In this document: positions 1-6,460 of the stretch, piece after piece
Numbering within the stretch: position 1 is the stretch's first letter
How the letters are laid out: every line of letters begins with the position of its first letter
DNA from: Sphaerochaeta sp.
GTDB taxonomy: Bacteria > Spirochaetota > Spirochaetia > Sphaerochaetales > Sphaerochaetaceae
Assembly: GCA_003446545.1 (NCBI GenBank)
Contig: DMAO01000354.1
Location: 1 to 10,979, forward strand
DNA: 10,979 bases
Direction of reading: 5' to 3'
The notes under the pieces: generated by a model
The model's database searches: none
What the model saw: the letters and a program-made list of their open reading frames with translations, nothing else
What the model was told of the DNA's origin: nothing
Position numbers and translations under genes: made by a program

Positions 1-201
1 TACATCAGCATGCTGATCTCCATCACCCGTCAGCTTATCTTCCTGCTCCCTGTAGCATACCTCTTGGGGCACTTTTTCGGGCTCGATGCCGTCTGGTATG
101 CCTTCATCATAGCTGAAAGCTCTGCTCTTGCCCTTTCCCTCTTCTTCTTTTTCAGGGTATACAAGAAGCGGATACAACCTCTCTATGCTACAAGCCAATA
201 A
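1..201 (+). CDS. MATE-family efflux transporter, C-terminal end only (partial)
   Basis: The frame is open from base 1 and gives 66 residues ending in TAA. It starts YISMLISITRQ and continues with two hydrophobic stretches (roughly residues 10-25 and 32-50), then a basic tail (VYKKRIQPLY). The run 'ISxTRQ...LLPxAYLL...GLDAVWxAFIIAE' is the typical last two membrane helices of MATE multidrug/cation antiporters, which exchange drugs or metabolites for Na+ or H+ in the inner membrane. The ATG at base 10 is an internal methionine, because the family is about 450 residues long and codons 1-3 continue the same helix. Substrate cannot be judged from this fragment. The gene points toward fic but is separated from it by about 290 bases, so they are probably not one unit. 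The family call rests on remembered sequence style. Confidence 0.72.
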   Translation, partial: YISMLISITRQLIFLLPVAYLLGHFFGLDAVWYAFIIAESSALALSLFFFFRVYKKRIQPLYATSQ

Positions 202-494
202 GATGATACGCCGTCTCACCTTCTGAGGTTTTTAATCATGTATGGTAGTCATTCCAATAACTGGTATAGCAAGAGCATTTACAAATGTATGCATGTATAC
301 TACAAATGACTACAAAACACATCCCGAAAAACACAAAAGGTTGGTGAAAAGAAAGCTTTATATGGATGTAACTATCCTATGAGAAACTTGAAATCATCTC
401 TCCTTTTATACAGGATGCATATGAAGGACAAAATACGTATTGCACTGCCAAACAGCGATGAGGGTGTTTCATTAGTTTGTTATAGGAGTATTTC
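202..494. other. Intergenic stretch between MATE gene and fic; no clear gene
   Basis: About 290 AT-rich bases. There is no recognisable RNA gene and no convincing sigma-70 promoter with correct spacing. A TTGAAA at 388-393 and a TATACA at 407-412 are only 13 bases apart, which is too close. It does contain TACAAATG at 280-287 and again at 301-308, with a third TACAAAA at 311-317. It also holds a tiny possible ORF (415/421-498) that runs into the fic start. A weak CTCA/TGAG hairpin followed by five T lies near 215-233 after the MATE stop, too short to call a terminator with confidence. Confidence 0.5.
280..317 (+). repeat. Three short direct repeats TACAAA(T/A) upstream of fic, helically phased
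   Basis: TACAAATG occurs at 280-287 and 301-308, and the related TACAAAA at 311-317. Start-to-start distances are 21 and 10 bases, so all three would lie on the same face of the helix. Between the first two is the near-palindromic ATGTATGCATGTATAC. Such phasing is usual for operator sites bound by a multimeric regulator. No regulator gene is visible nearby, and the motif is short and AT-rich, so chance is possible. Confidence 0.3.
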
Positions 495-498
495 GTGA
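421..498 (+). CDS. Possible 25-residue upstream ORF overlapping the fic start
   Basis: ATG at 421 opens a frame of 25 codons ending in TGA at 496-498, whose last base is the A of the fic ATG (TGATG). An in-frame ATG also lies at 415. AGGA at 412-415 is a modest ribosome binding site for the 421 start. The peptide begins MKDKIRIALPNSDEG and resembles nothing I recognise. It could be a leader peptide coupling translation to fic, a degraded gene end, or a chance ORF. Its shortness makes chance quite likely. Confidence 0.2.
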   Translation: MKDKIRIALPNSDEGVSLVCYRSIS

Positions 499-1238
499 TG
501 AAACTACTTGAAAAGATTGATTACAATAAGAGAGCAATTGATAAGACCAGCCCCTTTGAAGGCCATCTATTACACGAGTTAAAAAGCTATTATCGTATTG
601 GCCTCACTTGGTCGAGCAATGCATTGGAAGGGAACACCCTCACAGAGAGTGAAACTAAAGTACTTCTAGAAGATGGCTTGACTGTAGGGGGAAAGCCACT
701 TAGCGATACCTTCGAGGCCATTGGTCACGCTCAAGCGTATGATTTCATGTTTACTCTTCTTAGCGACCGTCAAATTACAGAAAGAGATGCCCTTACTATG
801 CATCGTCTGTTTCTCAAGGATAATAATCTCACATTTGCTGGCAAGTATCGTAACGATCCAGTCCTTATCACCGGTTCAAAATATGCAGTGTGCAAAGTCG
901 AAAATATCGAAACAGAAATAAAAGCCCTGTTTCAATGGGTAGCTTCCGACCGCACAAGCTATCATCCTGTTGAGTTTGCAGCTCAGCTTCATAAACGCTT
1001 TGTGTTCATCCATCCTTTCATCGATGGAAATGGGAGAATCTCACGGTTGCTAATGAATACAGCCCTTCTGCAAGATGGCTATATGCTCGCCATAATCCCA
1101 CCGATCCTACGTCAGGAATATATCAGAGTGCTTGAACTCTCACATACGGATGACAGACCTTTTATAGACTTCATTGCTGAAAGGGTCCTTGAATCAGAAA
1201 AAGAAATGATTAGACTTTTGCATATACCTATGCCATAG
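498..1238 (+). CDS. Fic family protein, class II (self-inhibited) AMP-transferase
   Basis: 246 residues from ATG 498. GTG 495 is also possible, but AGGAG at 484-488 is 9 bases from the ATG and only 6 from the GTG, and a TAG at 483 closes the frame above. Fic enzymes transfer AMP (or another nucleotide part) from ATP to Ser/Thr/Tyr hydroxyls of target proteins in the cytosol. The catalytic motif HPFIDGNGRISR is complete at about residues 172-183: the His base, the Asp for Mg2+, the GNG anion hole and both Arg. Near the N-terminus, SNALEGN (about residues 40-46) matches the (S/T)xxxE(G/N) inhibitory helix, whose Glu blocks ATP gamma-phosphate binding. That places it in class II, which needs no separate antitoxin, and none is present. 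LTFAGKYRNDPVLI (about 111-124) fits the target-docking flap. No extra DNA-binding or membrane domain is seen. Codon use is visibly more AT-rich than the flanking genes, suggesting transfer. The target is unknown. Confidence 0.92.
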   Translation: MKLLEKIDYNKRAIDKTSPFEGHLLHELKSYYRIGLTWSSNALEGNTLTESETKVLLEDGLTVGGKPLSDTFEAIGHAQAYDFMFTLLSDRQITERDALTMHRLFLKDNNLTFAGKYRNDPVLITGSKYAVCKVENIETEIKALFQWVASDRTSYHPVEFAAQLHKRFVFIHPFIDGNGRISRLLMNTALLQDGYMLAIIPPILRQEYIRVLELSHTDDRPFIDFIAERVLESEKEMIRLLHIPMP

Positions 1239-1282
1239 AGAAACTTTCCCAGATATGTAAACAAGTCCTTACGAAAACAGAC

Positions 1283-1326
1283 AACACAACCCCTGAAGGC
1301 TCTTTAAAGCTGTCGGGGGTTGTGTT
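1283..1326. terminator. Hairpin between convergent fic and guaA, probable two-way terminator
   Basis: AACACAACCCC (1283-1293) pairs perfectly with GGGGTTGTGTT (1316-1326): 11 base pairs around a 22-base loop. It lies 44 bases after the fic stop and 36 bases after the guaA stop on the other strand. The T-rich tail is short on both sides (TTT on +; GTTTTCG a few bases on along -). Position, strength and symmetry support a shared intrinsic terminator, though the tails are weak. Confidence 0.75.
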
Positions 1327-1362
1327 TGCTATGCTTGTATCTTGGGTATCCCTACAGTTCCC

Positions 1363-2916
1363 TTACTCCCACTCAATCGTCCCGGGAGGTTTGCTGGTAA
1401 TGTCGTAGAGCACACGATTGACCCCACTGACCTCGTTGCATATCCTATTGGCTGCACGCTCGAGCACCTCAGGAGGGAAACGGTACCAGTCTGCTGTCAT
1501 CGCATCCTCGCTAGTTACCGCACGCAAGGAACAGACCTCCTCGTAGGTTCGCTCATCCCCCTGCACCCCGACGCTTTTCACAGGGAGCAGACAGGCAAGA
1601 GCCTGCCAGATCTCATCATAGAGGCCAGCTGAGCGAATCTCTTCGATAAAGATGGCATCGACATCGCGCAGGGTATCCAGACGCTTCTTGGTGACCTCTC
1701 CCACACAACGAACCCCAAGGCCAGGACCTGGGAAGGGGTGACGGTTCACCATATCTTCAGGCAAACCGAGTTCACGTCCAAGCTCGCGGACCTCATCCTT
1801 GAAGAGTTCGCGAAGAGGCTCAAGAAGGCCCCACTTCAGGTCCTCAGGAAGCCCACCCACATTGTGGTGGCTCTTGATAGTTGCCGAGGGCCCCCCAGAG
1901 GGGCTCTTGCTCTCAATGACATCGGGATAGAGGGTGCCTTGTGCCAGAAAAGAGATTTCCCCAGCACTGCGGGCAGCCTCGTAGAAGGTATCGACAAACA
2001 CCTTGCCGATTATCTTGCGCTTCGCCTCGGGCTCTGTGATTCCAACAAGGGCAGAGAGGAACGCATCCTGGGCATCAGCATACTCCAACCTGATCTTATA
2101 GGAATCGCGGAAAACCTTCTGCACCCTCTCAGCCTCACCCTTGCGTAGCATGCCGTTGTTCACAAAGACACATACCAATTGATCGCCGATAGCCTGATGG
2201 ATGAGCACTGCAGCCACAGCTGAGTCTACCCCACCTGATAGGCCGCAAAGCACCTGCTTGTCCCCTACCTTCTTTCTGATATCCTCGATGGCAGTCGACA
2301 CAAACGATCCCATATCCCAATCAGGGGTAGCCTTACAGATTTTCAGTACAAAATTAGAGAGCAAGTGTGTACCTTCGGAGGTATGTACCACCTCAGGATG
2401 GAACTGAACCCCAAAGAACCGCTTCTCATCATTTTCCAGGACCGTAAACTCACAGTTCTTTGTCCTGCCTGTCTGCCTGAATCCCTTTGCTACTGTAGAT
2501 ACAGAGTCACCGTGGCTCATCCAAAGCTTGGATCCTGCAGAAATTCCCTCTAGCAATGCGGAGGTGTTGTCCACGATCTCAAGTTCTGCAATTCCATACT
2601 CACGCTTGGGAGGGCGTTGCACGCCTCCACCATTCTGGACACTCATGACCTGTAGGCCATAGCAGATACCCAGGATGGGGATGCCCAGGGAGTAGATCGC
2701 TTCATCAGGCCGGGGGGAACCAGAGCCACTCACACTGGAGGGGCCTCCTGAGAAGATGATGCCCTTGGGCTGCATCTTACTAAGGTCTTCGGCACTGGTA
2801 GTATAAGGGACTATCTGGGAGTAGACGTGCATTTCACGAACTCTTCTTGCTATAAGCTGACTATATTGGGCACCAAAATCGAGTACTACGATGGTGTCGT
2901 GAGAGAACTGTTGCAT
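1363..2916 (-). CDS. guaA: GMP synthase (glutamine-hydrolysing)
   Basis: 517 residues, the normal length for bacterial GuaA. It makes GMP from XMP, ATP and glutamine, the last step of guanine nucleotide synthesis, in the cytosol. The N-terminal class I glutamine amidotransferase domain (about 8-195) has the nucleophile Cys85 in GICYG, the oxyanion segment SGGPSSV near 57, and His173 and Glu175 in QFHPEVV. The ATP pyrophosphatase domain follows, with the P-loop LSGGVDS at 226-232. The C-terminal dimer/XMP-binding part carries HPFPGPGLGVRC (about 393-404) and ends in the family's PPGTIEWE. No key residue is missing. ATG 2916 is preceded by AGGAG with a 6-base gap. It is the last gene of the minus-strand run, 57 bases after the ECF S-component gene. 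A TATACT sits in that gap without a good -35, so it may have its own weak promoter or be read from the operon. Confidence 0.97.
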   Translation of the reverse strand: MQQFSHDTIVVLDFGAQYSQLIARRVREMHVYSQIVPYTTSAEDLSKMQPKGIIFSGGPSSVSGSGSPRPDEAIYSLGIPILGICYGLQVMSVQNGGGVQRPPKREYGIAELEIVDNTSALLEGISAGSKLWMSHGDSVSTVAKGFRQTGRTKNCEFTVLENDEKRFFGVQFHPEVVHTSEGTHLLSNFVLKICKATPDWDMGSFVSTAIEDIRKKVGDKQVLCGLSGGVDSAVAAVLIHQAIGDQLVCVFVNNGMLRKGEAERVQKVFRDSYKIRLEYADAQDAFLSALVGITEPEAKRKIIGKVFVDTFYEAARSAGEISFLAQGTLYPDVIESKSPSGGPSATIKSHHNVGGLPEDLKWGLLEPLRELFKDEVRELGRELGLPEDMVNRHPFPGPGLGVRCVGEVTKKRLDTLRDVDAIFIEEIRSAGLYDEIWQALACLLPVKSVGVQGDERTYEEVCSLRAVTSEDAMTADWYRFPPEVLERAANRICNEVSGVNRVLYDITSKPPGTIEWE

Positions 2917-2973
2917 GAGATGCTCCTACGGGTTCTGGTTAGGTGAAAGTATACGGAAAACTGATTGCTGATG

Positions 2974-3495
2974 CTACCAAGCAAGGGAACTTACTGGTGG
3001 ATAGGCACGTTTGACTGCACCTGCCAAAGCAAGCCCAAGGACAACACCGACGCCACTTTGCACAAGATTCCAAGGAATTTCTGCAGCCGCCACCGATACG
3101 CCACTGATAAAGATTGCTGAAAGGGCAAAGTAACCCAGGGAAACTGTTGCCATGCAGATGATGCCGGCAAGTACCTTAGTGACAAAAGGGATTGTTATCG
3201 GACTCTTTTGCCGAACTATCAGGGCTACAAACAGCCCCTCAAGCCCATGTACTACAAACGAGATGGGAGCCCACTGGGCATAGCCACTGAACAGGTCAGC
3301 CAAGGCTGTTCCAAGTCCTGCAGCAATGAAGGCAGACCAAGGCCCGAACGTGAAGGCGATAAAGCAGATTGCAACATCACAGAGGTTGATATAGCCCTTT
3401 GCTGTGGGAATACGCACTATCATAGTGAATACGACAACAACTGCTGTAAGGACAGCAACAACTGCGACCTTCAGCGCATTACGATTTTTTTCCAT
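2974..3495 (-). CDS. ECF transporter S component (substrate-binding membrane protein, substrate unknown)
   Basis: 173 residues from ATG 3495. A GTG at 3534 would lengthen it to 186, but has no ribosome site and would overlap EcfT by 25 bases. AGGAG at 3511-3507 lies 11 bases before the ATG and overlaps the EcfT stop (TAGGAG). The protein is almost entirely hydrophobic, with about six helices (around 8-27, 36-52, 54-70, 78-95, 104-130, 143-162). Helix 1 has AxxxA spacing (Ala7/Ala11, Ala14/Ala18), used by S components to dock on EcfT. GYINLCD...FGPWSAFIAAGLGTALADLFSG and HGLEGL look like the riboflavin/HMP-type S family (PF07155 style), which covers several vitamins and precursors, so the substrate cannot be named. 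It sits directly after its own EcfT and ATPase, giving a dedicated (group I) transporter, and just before guaA. Confidence 0.85.
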   Translation of the reverse strand: MEKNRNALKVAVVAVLTAVVVVFTMIVRIPTAKGYINLCDVAICFIAFTFGPWSAFIAAGLGTALADLFSGYAQWAPISFVVHGLEGLFVALIVRQKSPITIPFVTKVLAGIICMATVSLGYFALSAIFISGVSVAAAEIPWNLVQSGVGVVLGLALAGAVKRAYPPVSSLAW

Positions 3496-3509
3496 GGTAA
3501 GTATTTCTC

Positions 3510-4283
3510 CTATCGGACTCTGAACATGAACCACAAGACTACAGGTATACTAAAAGAAATGACAGAATCGGTAAAGACATGCCGGTACGAATCCAACGAG
3601 TGATAGTTTGTCCTTTTCTCTTTTCTGCCAAAGCCACGTTGCTCCAGGCTCATTGCAAGGTACGGGATGGAGCGCAAAGCCACCACCAGGGCACTGGTAA
3701 GGGTGGGCAAGAGGTCCCGCAACCGTTTGAAAACGGAGCGTTTCTTCTCCAAAACCCCTCCCTCCCGCAAACGATGGCTCTCCGAAATCTGGGTAAAGCT
3801 GTCCGCGATAAAAGGGATATAGGTAAAGGATAGGGTAACCACCAGCGAGGCCTTGTAGGGAAGACGGTACCAGCGAAGGGCCAGCATCACATCTGTCATG
3901 GGTGTGGTTGCAAACAGCAGGGTGCAGGCATACGTTATCCCGATGAAGCGCCCCCCCAGCCTAGCGGCCTGCAGGGCGCCTTCCTGTGTTATGAGCGTGA
4001 AGGACCCGATGGTGATGAGGCTCTGCCCGAGACGCACATTAAAGGGCATGAACAGGACCATGAACACGAGCATGGGCAGGATGGACCTGAAGGTCTTTGC
4101 GGTATGGCGCAAGCCTGTGTTCACGCTACCGACAAGAATGAGCAGCACCACCGTTATATAGAGCCCTTCCAAGGTAACGGGGAGGAACAGCCAGACACAT
4201 ATGAGCAGCATGGCCATGATCTTAGCCCTTGGGTCCATCCGGTAGAGAAAGCCATTGCCTGCAACAAAGGTGTTCGTTGTCAT
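3510..4283 (-). CDS. ecfT: ECF transporter transmembrane component EcfT (CbiQ family)
   Basis: 257 residues, normal for the family. EcfT is the membrane scaffold that links the two ATPase domains to the S component and lets ATP hydrolysis tip the S component over. The N-terminal DPRAKI (about 17-22) is the usual CbiQ start, followed by hydrophobic segments near 22-52, 66-82, 112-128 and 145-162. The two cytoplasmic coupling-helix signatures are present: SHRLREGG (about 169-176, relaxed from the usual Ala-Arg-Gly form) and SLEQRGFG (about 212-219, close to consensus). A last membrane segment lies at 240-254. ATG 4283 overlaps the ATPase gene stop in ATGA and follows GGAGG by four bases, so translation of the two is probably coupled. 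Its own stop lies inside the ribosome site of the S component. Confidence 0.92.
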   Translation of the reverse strand: MTTNTFVAGNGFLYRMDPRAKIMAMLLICVWLFLPVTLEGLYITVVLLILVGSVNTGLRHTAKTFRSILPMLVFMVLFMPFNVRLGQSLITIGSFTLITQEGALQAARLGGRFIGITYACTLLFATTPMTDVMLALRWYRLPYKASLVVTLSFTYIPFIADSFTQISESHRLREGGVLEKKRSVFKRLRDLLPTLTSALVVALRSIPYLAMSLEQRGFGRKEKRTNYHSLDSYRHVFTDSVISFSIPVVLWFMFRVR

Positions 4284-5728
4284 GCTTCCTCCAGGATACC
4301 CGCCTCGATGGCATAGGTGGTCTCACTGACAAGAGAGGCAAACGCACTGTCATGAGTGATGAGCAGGATTCCAGCCCCATTACGCCGCAATAGGGCTATG
4401 ATGGAGAGGGAAACTGCATAGGTGAGGGCGTTGTCCAGTTCATCGAGAATATAGAAAGGACGGTCAAGAAGATAATAGACAGCTGCCTGTAAGGCCTTTC
4501 TGAGGGGGTAGCTCATGGTTGAAGGAGTCTCCTCGGGGTCAAGGCCGAAGAGGGAGGCACACTCGTTGACCATCACCTGCACCTGTTCGTCCCTGAGGTC
4601 CTTGCGCCTCTTCAACGACCATGACAACTCCTCCCTGACGGTAGGCAGGAATATCTGCAGGTCAGGATTCTGAAATAGGTAGCCTACACTGCGGTTCAGC
4701 CCCCTTTGGCCCATCAGTTTCCCATCGAGACTAAATGTTCCAGTTTTGGGCTCATCGAGCCCACACAACAACCGGCTGAAGGTACTTTTACCACTACCAT
4801 TCGGACCTACCAGGGTAATTAGATCCCCACTGTGTATCTGAAACGAGGGTACTGACAATCTGAAAGGTTTTGCCTCCAACGTACTGACTCGGGTTCGCAC
4901 CGTCATCAAGGATGAACATGAAAGGGTATGCCTTTCCTTTACAGGAAGCTTCTGATTCTTCAGAGGGTTGGGAAGCTCATCTCCACAGAGGGCAGAGAAG
5001 GCTTGCAGGATCTCGTCCTTCTCACCAAAGCGGACCTTGCCGTTTTCCAGGAGGCCAAACCGGTCAAAGATTTCTCCAAACTGTTCCAGATACCGTGAAG
5101 CGAGCACCAGTGTGGCCTGCTCCCCATCCCTAATCAAGGTGGTGAGGTAATCACGCCACGAGCGGTCGAGGTCATCAAAGGATTCGTCCAACACCCAGAG
5201 ATGGGGACTAAGCGCCTGTTGGACAGCAAGCAGTACCCGCTTACGTTCCCCACCGCTCAACTCCTGTTGGCTTGAGGTGCGCAAAGGCTGTAGCCCCCAA
5301 TTGGTGAGGACAGTATCGACACGCCTTGCGATTTCCTCACGCTTAAGGCCCAAGGTTTCCAAAGGGAAGGCGATCTCATCCTCAACAGAGAGAGCGACAA
5401 ACTGTTCCTGGGGATTTTGGGAGACATAGCCGCAGTCGAGCAGCAACTCCCAAGGTTCACACTGAGCAAGGTCCTTTTCACATACATGGATAGTGCCTTC
5501 CAAAACACCCGGAAGGTACTTGGGACAGAGACCGCTTATGATGCGAGCCAAAGTACTTTTGCCCGTATCAAAGGGAGCGAGCAAGAGTGTCTTGCTCTTG
5601 TGCTCCAGACAGAGGTCTAAGCCAGTAAGAACCGGGGAGTTCTCCACTTTTTTCCATGACTGATAGGTAAAACAAAGGCCCCTGACCTCAAGACAGGGTC
5701 CTTTGGCACCCTTAGGTAGGCAGTTCAT
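4280..5728 (-). CDS. ECF transporter fused double ATPase (two ABC domains, one composite site degenerate)
   Basis: 482 residues from ATG 5728. TTG 5731 is the alternative; neither has a strong ribosome site, and the start overlaps the acyltransferase end by 17 bases, suggesting coupled translation. Two ABC domains in one chain replace separate EcfA1/EcfA2 proteins. Domain 1 (about 13-245): P-loop APFDTGKST (51-59) with Ala for the first Gly, Q-loop Gln104, intact LSGGE (157-161), Walker B Asp181-Glu182, and Arg212 where the switch His is expected. Domain 2 (about 275-482): intact GPNGSGKST (308-316), Gln353, signature reduced to SYPLR (about 406-410), Walker B Asp429-Glu430 and His459. Pairing P-loop of one with signature of the other gives one normal site and one site damaged on both faces. 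The domains are joined by a linker near 248-275. It powers the EcfT/S pair encoded next. The fused arrangement recalls YkoD-like proteins. Confidence 0.9.
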   Translation of the reverse strand: MNCLPKGAKGPCLEVRGLCFTYQSWKKVENSPVLTGLDLCLEHKSKTLLLAPFDTGKSTLARIISGLCPKYLPGVLEGTIHVCEKDLAQCEPWELLLDCGYVSQNPQEQFVALSVEDEIAFPLETLGLKREEIARRVDTVLTNWGLQPLRTSSQQELSGGERKRVLLAVQQALSPHLWVLDESFDDLDRSWRDYLTTLIRDGEQATLVLASRYLEQFGEIFDRFGLLENGKVRFGEKDEILQAFSALCGDELPNPLKNQKLPVKERHTLSCSSLMTVRTRVSTLEAKPFRLSVPSFQIHSGDLITLVGPNGSGKSTFSRLLCGLDEPKTGTFSLDGKLMGQRGLNRSVGYLFQNPDLQIFLPTVREELSWSLKRRKDLRDEQVQVMVNECASLFGLDPEETPSTMSYPLRKALQAAVYYLLDRPFYILDELDNALTYAVSLSIIALLRRNGAGILLITHDSAFASLVSETTYAIEAGILEEA

Positions 5729-6446
5729 CAAACCGTTTCTTCATCTCACCATATACCCATTCATGCAACGTTGCAGTCTCCTCCTTGGAGAGAGAATCGG
5801 TGGGGATGGGCTTCCCAATGGAGAGATAGGCGTGCACACGCCTAAAGTTTTTTATGCCCTCAAACCCATCACGTAGGCCCTTGATGGTGATGGGAACGAT
5901 GATGGCCTTCGAACGGGTAGCCAGTTTGAGACTGCCTTTCTTCAACTCACCGATGGTGTCAACCTTGCTACGGGTCCCTTCAGGGAAGATGAGCATCGGT
6001 TTCCCTTCTTTGAGTTTCTGCACGCCTTTGAGTATTGCCTTCACCATATCATGGGGACTGCTCCGTTCGATGAACACACAACCCATGGCATAGCACCAGA
6101 GGTTGATAACGGGCATTTTCTTTACCTCAGCCTTTGCAAAGACACTAGCCCAAAGCCTTGCAGGACCAACGAAAGCGAGGATGTCAAGCATACTCTGGTG
6201 GTTGGCCATATAGCAGAGGGGTGTCTCTGTCGGCAAATTCTCTTTTCCATCGATATGTATCGTAACACCAAGAGCAAAGAGCGTGCCATTGCTGATAAGC
6301 CTGGCACAAAGCTCAAGCCACCGGTTCGCTGCCTTCTCAGCCCTAAACAGCAGCAGCAGAGCTGCAGGGATGAATGCATAGACTGGGGATAACACAATCA
6401 GGGGGACTGCCAATAGACTAGCCACCGCTATTCGTACCGTTTTCAT
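5712..6446 (-). CDS. plsC: 1-acyl-sn-glycerol-3-phosphate acyltransferase (PlsC type)
   Basis: 244 residues, normal length. It adds the second acyl chain to lysophosphatidic acid to give phosphatidic acid at the inner membrane face. The HX4D catalytic motif is NHQSMLD with His83 and Asp88. GCVFIERS (about 122-129) supplies the phosphate-binding Arg block, FPEGTRS (154-160) the Glu/Gly/Thr block, and VPITIKGL (about 185-192) the last block. The N-terminus (about 5-35) is strongly hydrophobic and would anchor it. ATG 6446 follows AGGAGG by seven bases, a strong site. It lies 14 bases after the ABC exporter stop and overlaps the ECF ATPase start. The exporter upstream is MsbA-like, so the pair may serve membrane lipid assembly. 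Strict acceptor specificity cannot be read from sequence, and other PlsC-fold acyltransferases share these motifs. Confidence 0.9.
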   Translation of the reverse strand: MKTVRIAVASLLAVPLIVLSPVYAFIPAALLLLFRAEKAANRWLELCARLISNGTLFALGVTIHIDGKENLPTETPLCYMANHQSMLDILAFVGPARLWASVFAKAEVKKMPVINLWCYAMGCVFIERSSPHDMVKAILKGVQKLKEGKPMLIFPEGTRSKVDTIGELKKGSLKLATRSKAIIVPITIKGLRDGFEGIKNFRRVHAYLSIGKPIPTDSLSKEETATLHEWVYGEMKKRFDELPT

Positions 6447-6460
6447 AGCATGCCCTCCTC

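Noticed and set aside
206..240. Weak hairpin plus TTTTT after the MATE stop as an intrinsic terminator
   Set aside because: The stem has only four pairs (CTCA/TGAG or ACCT/AGGT), too weak to call.
2917..2973. Purine riboswitch or separate promoter in front of guaA
   Set aside because: The gap is only 57 bases, too short for a purine riboswitch with its expression platform. A TATACT is present but has no -35 at proper spacing.
3208..3603. Open frame of 131 codons on the + strand across the S component and EcfT ends
   Set aside because: Composition is cysteine- and asparagine-rich and unlike a folded protein, and it overlaps two well-supported membrane proteins.
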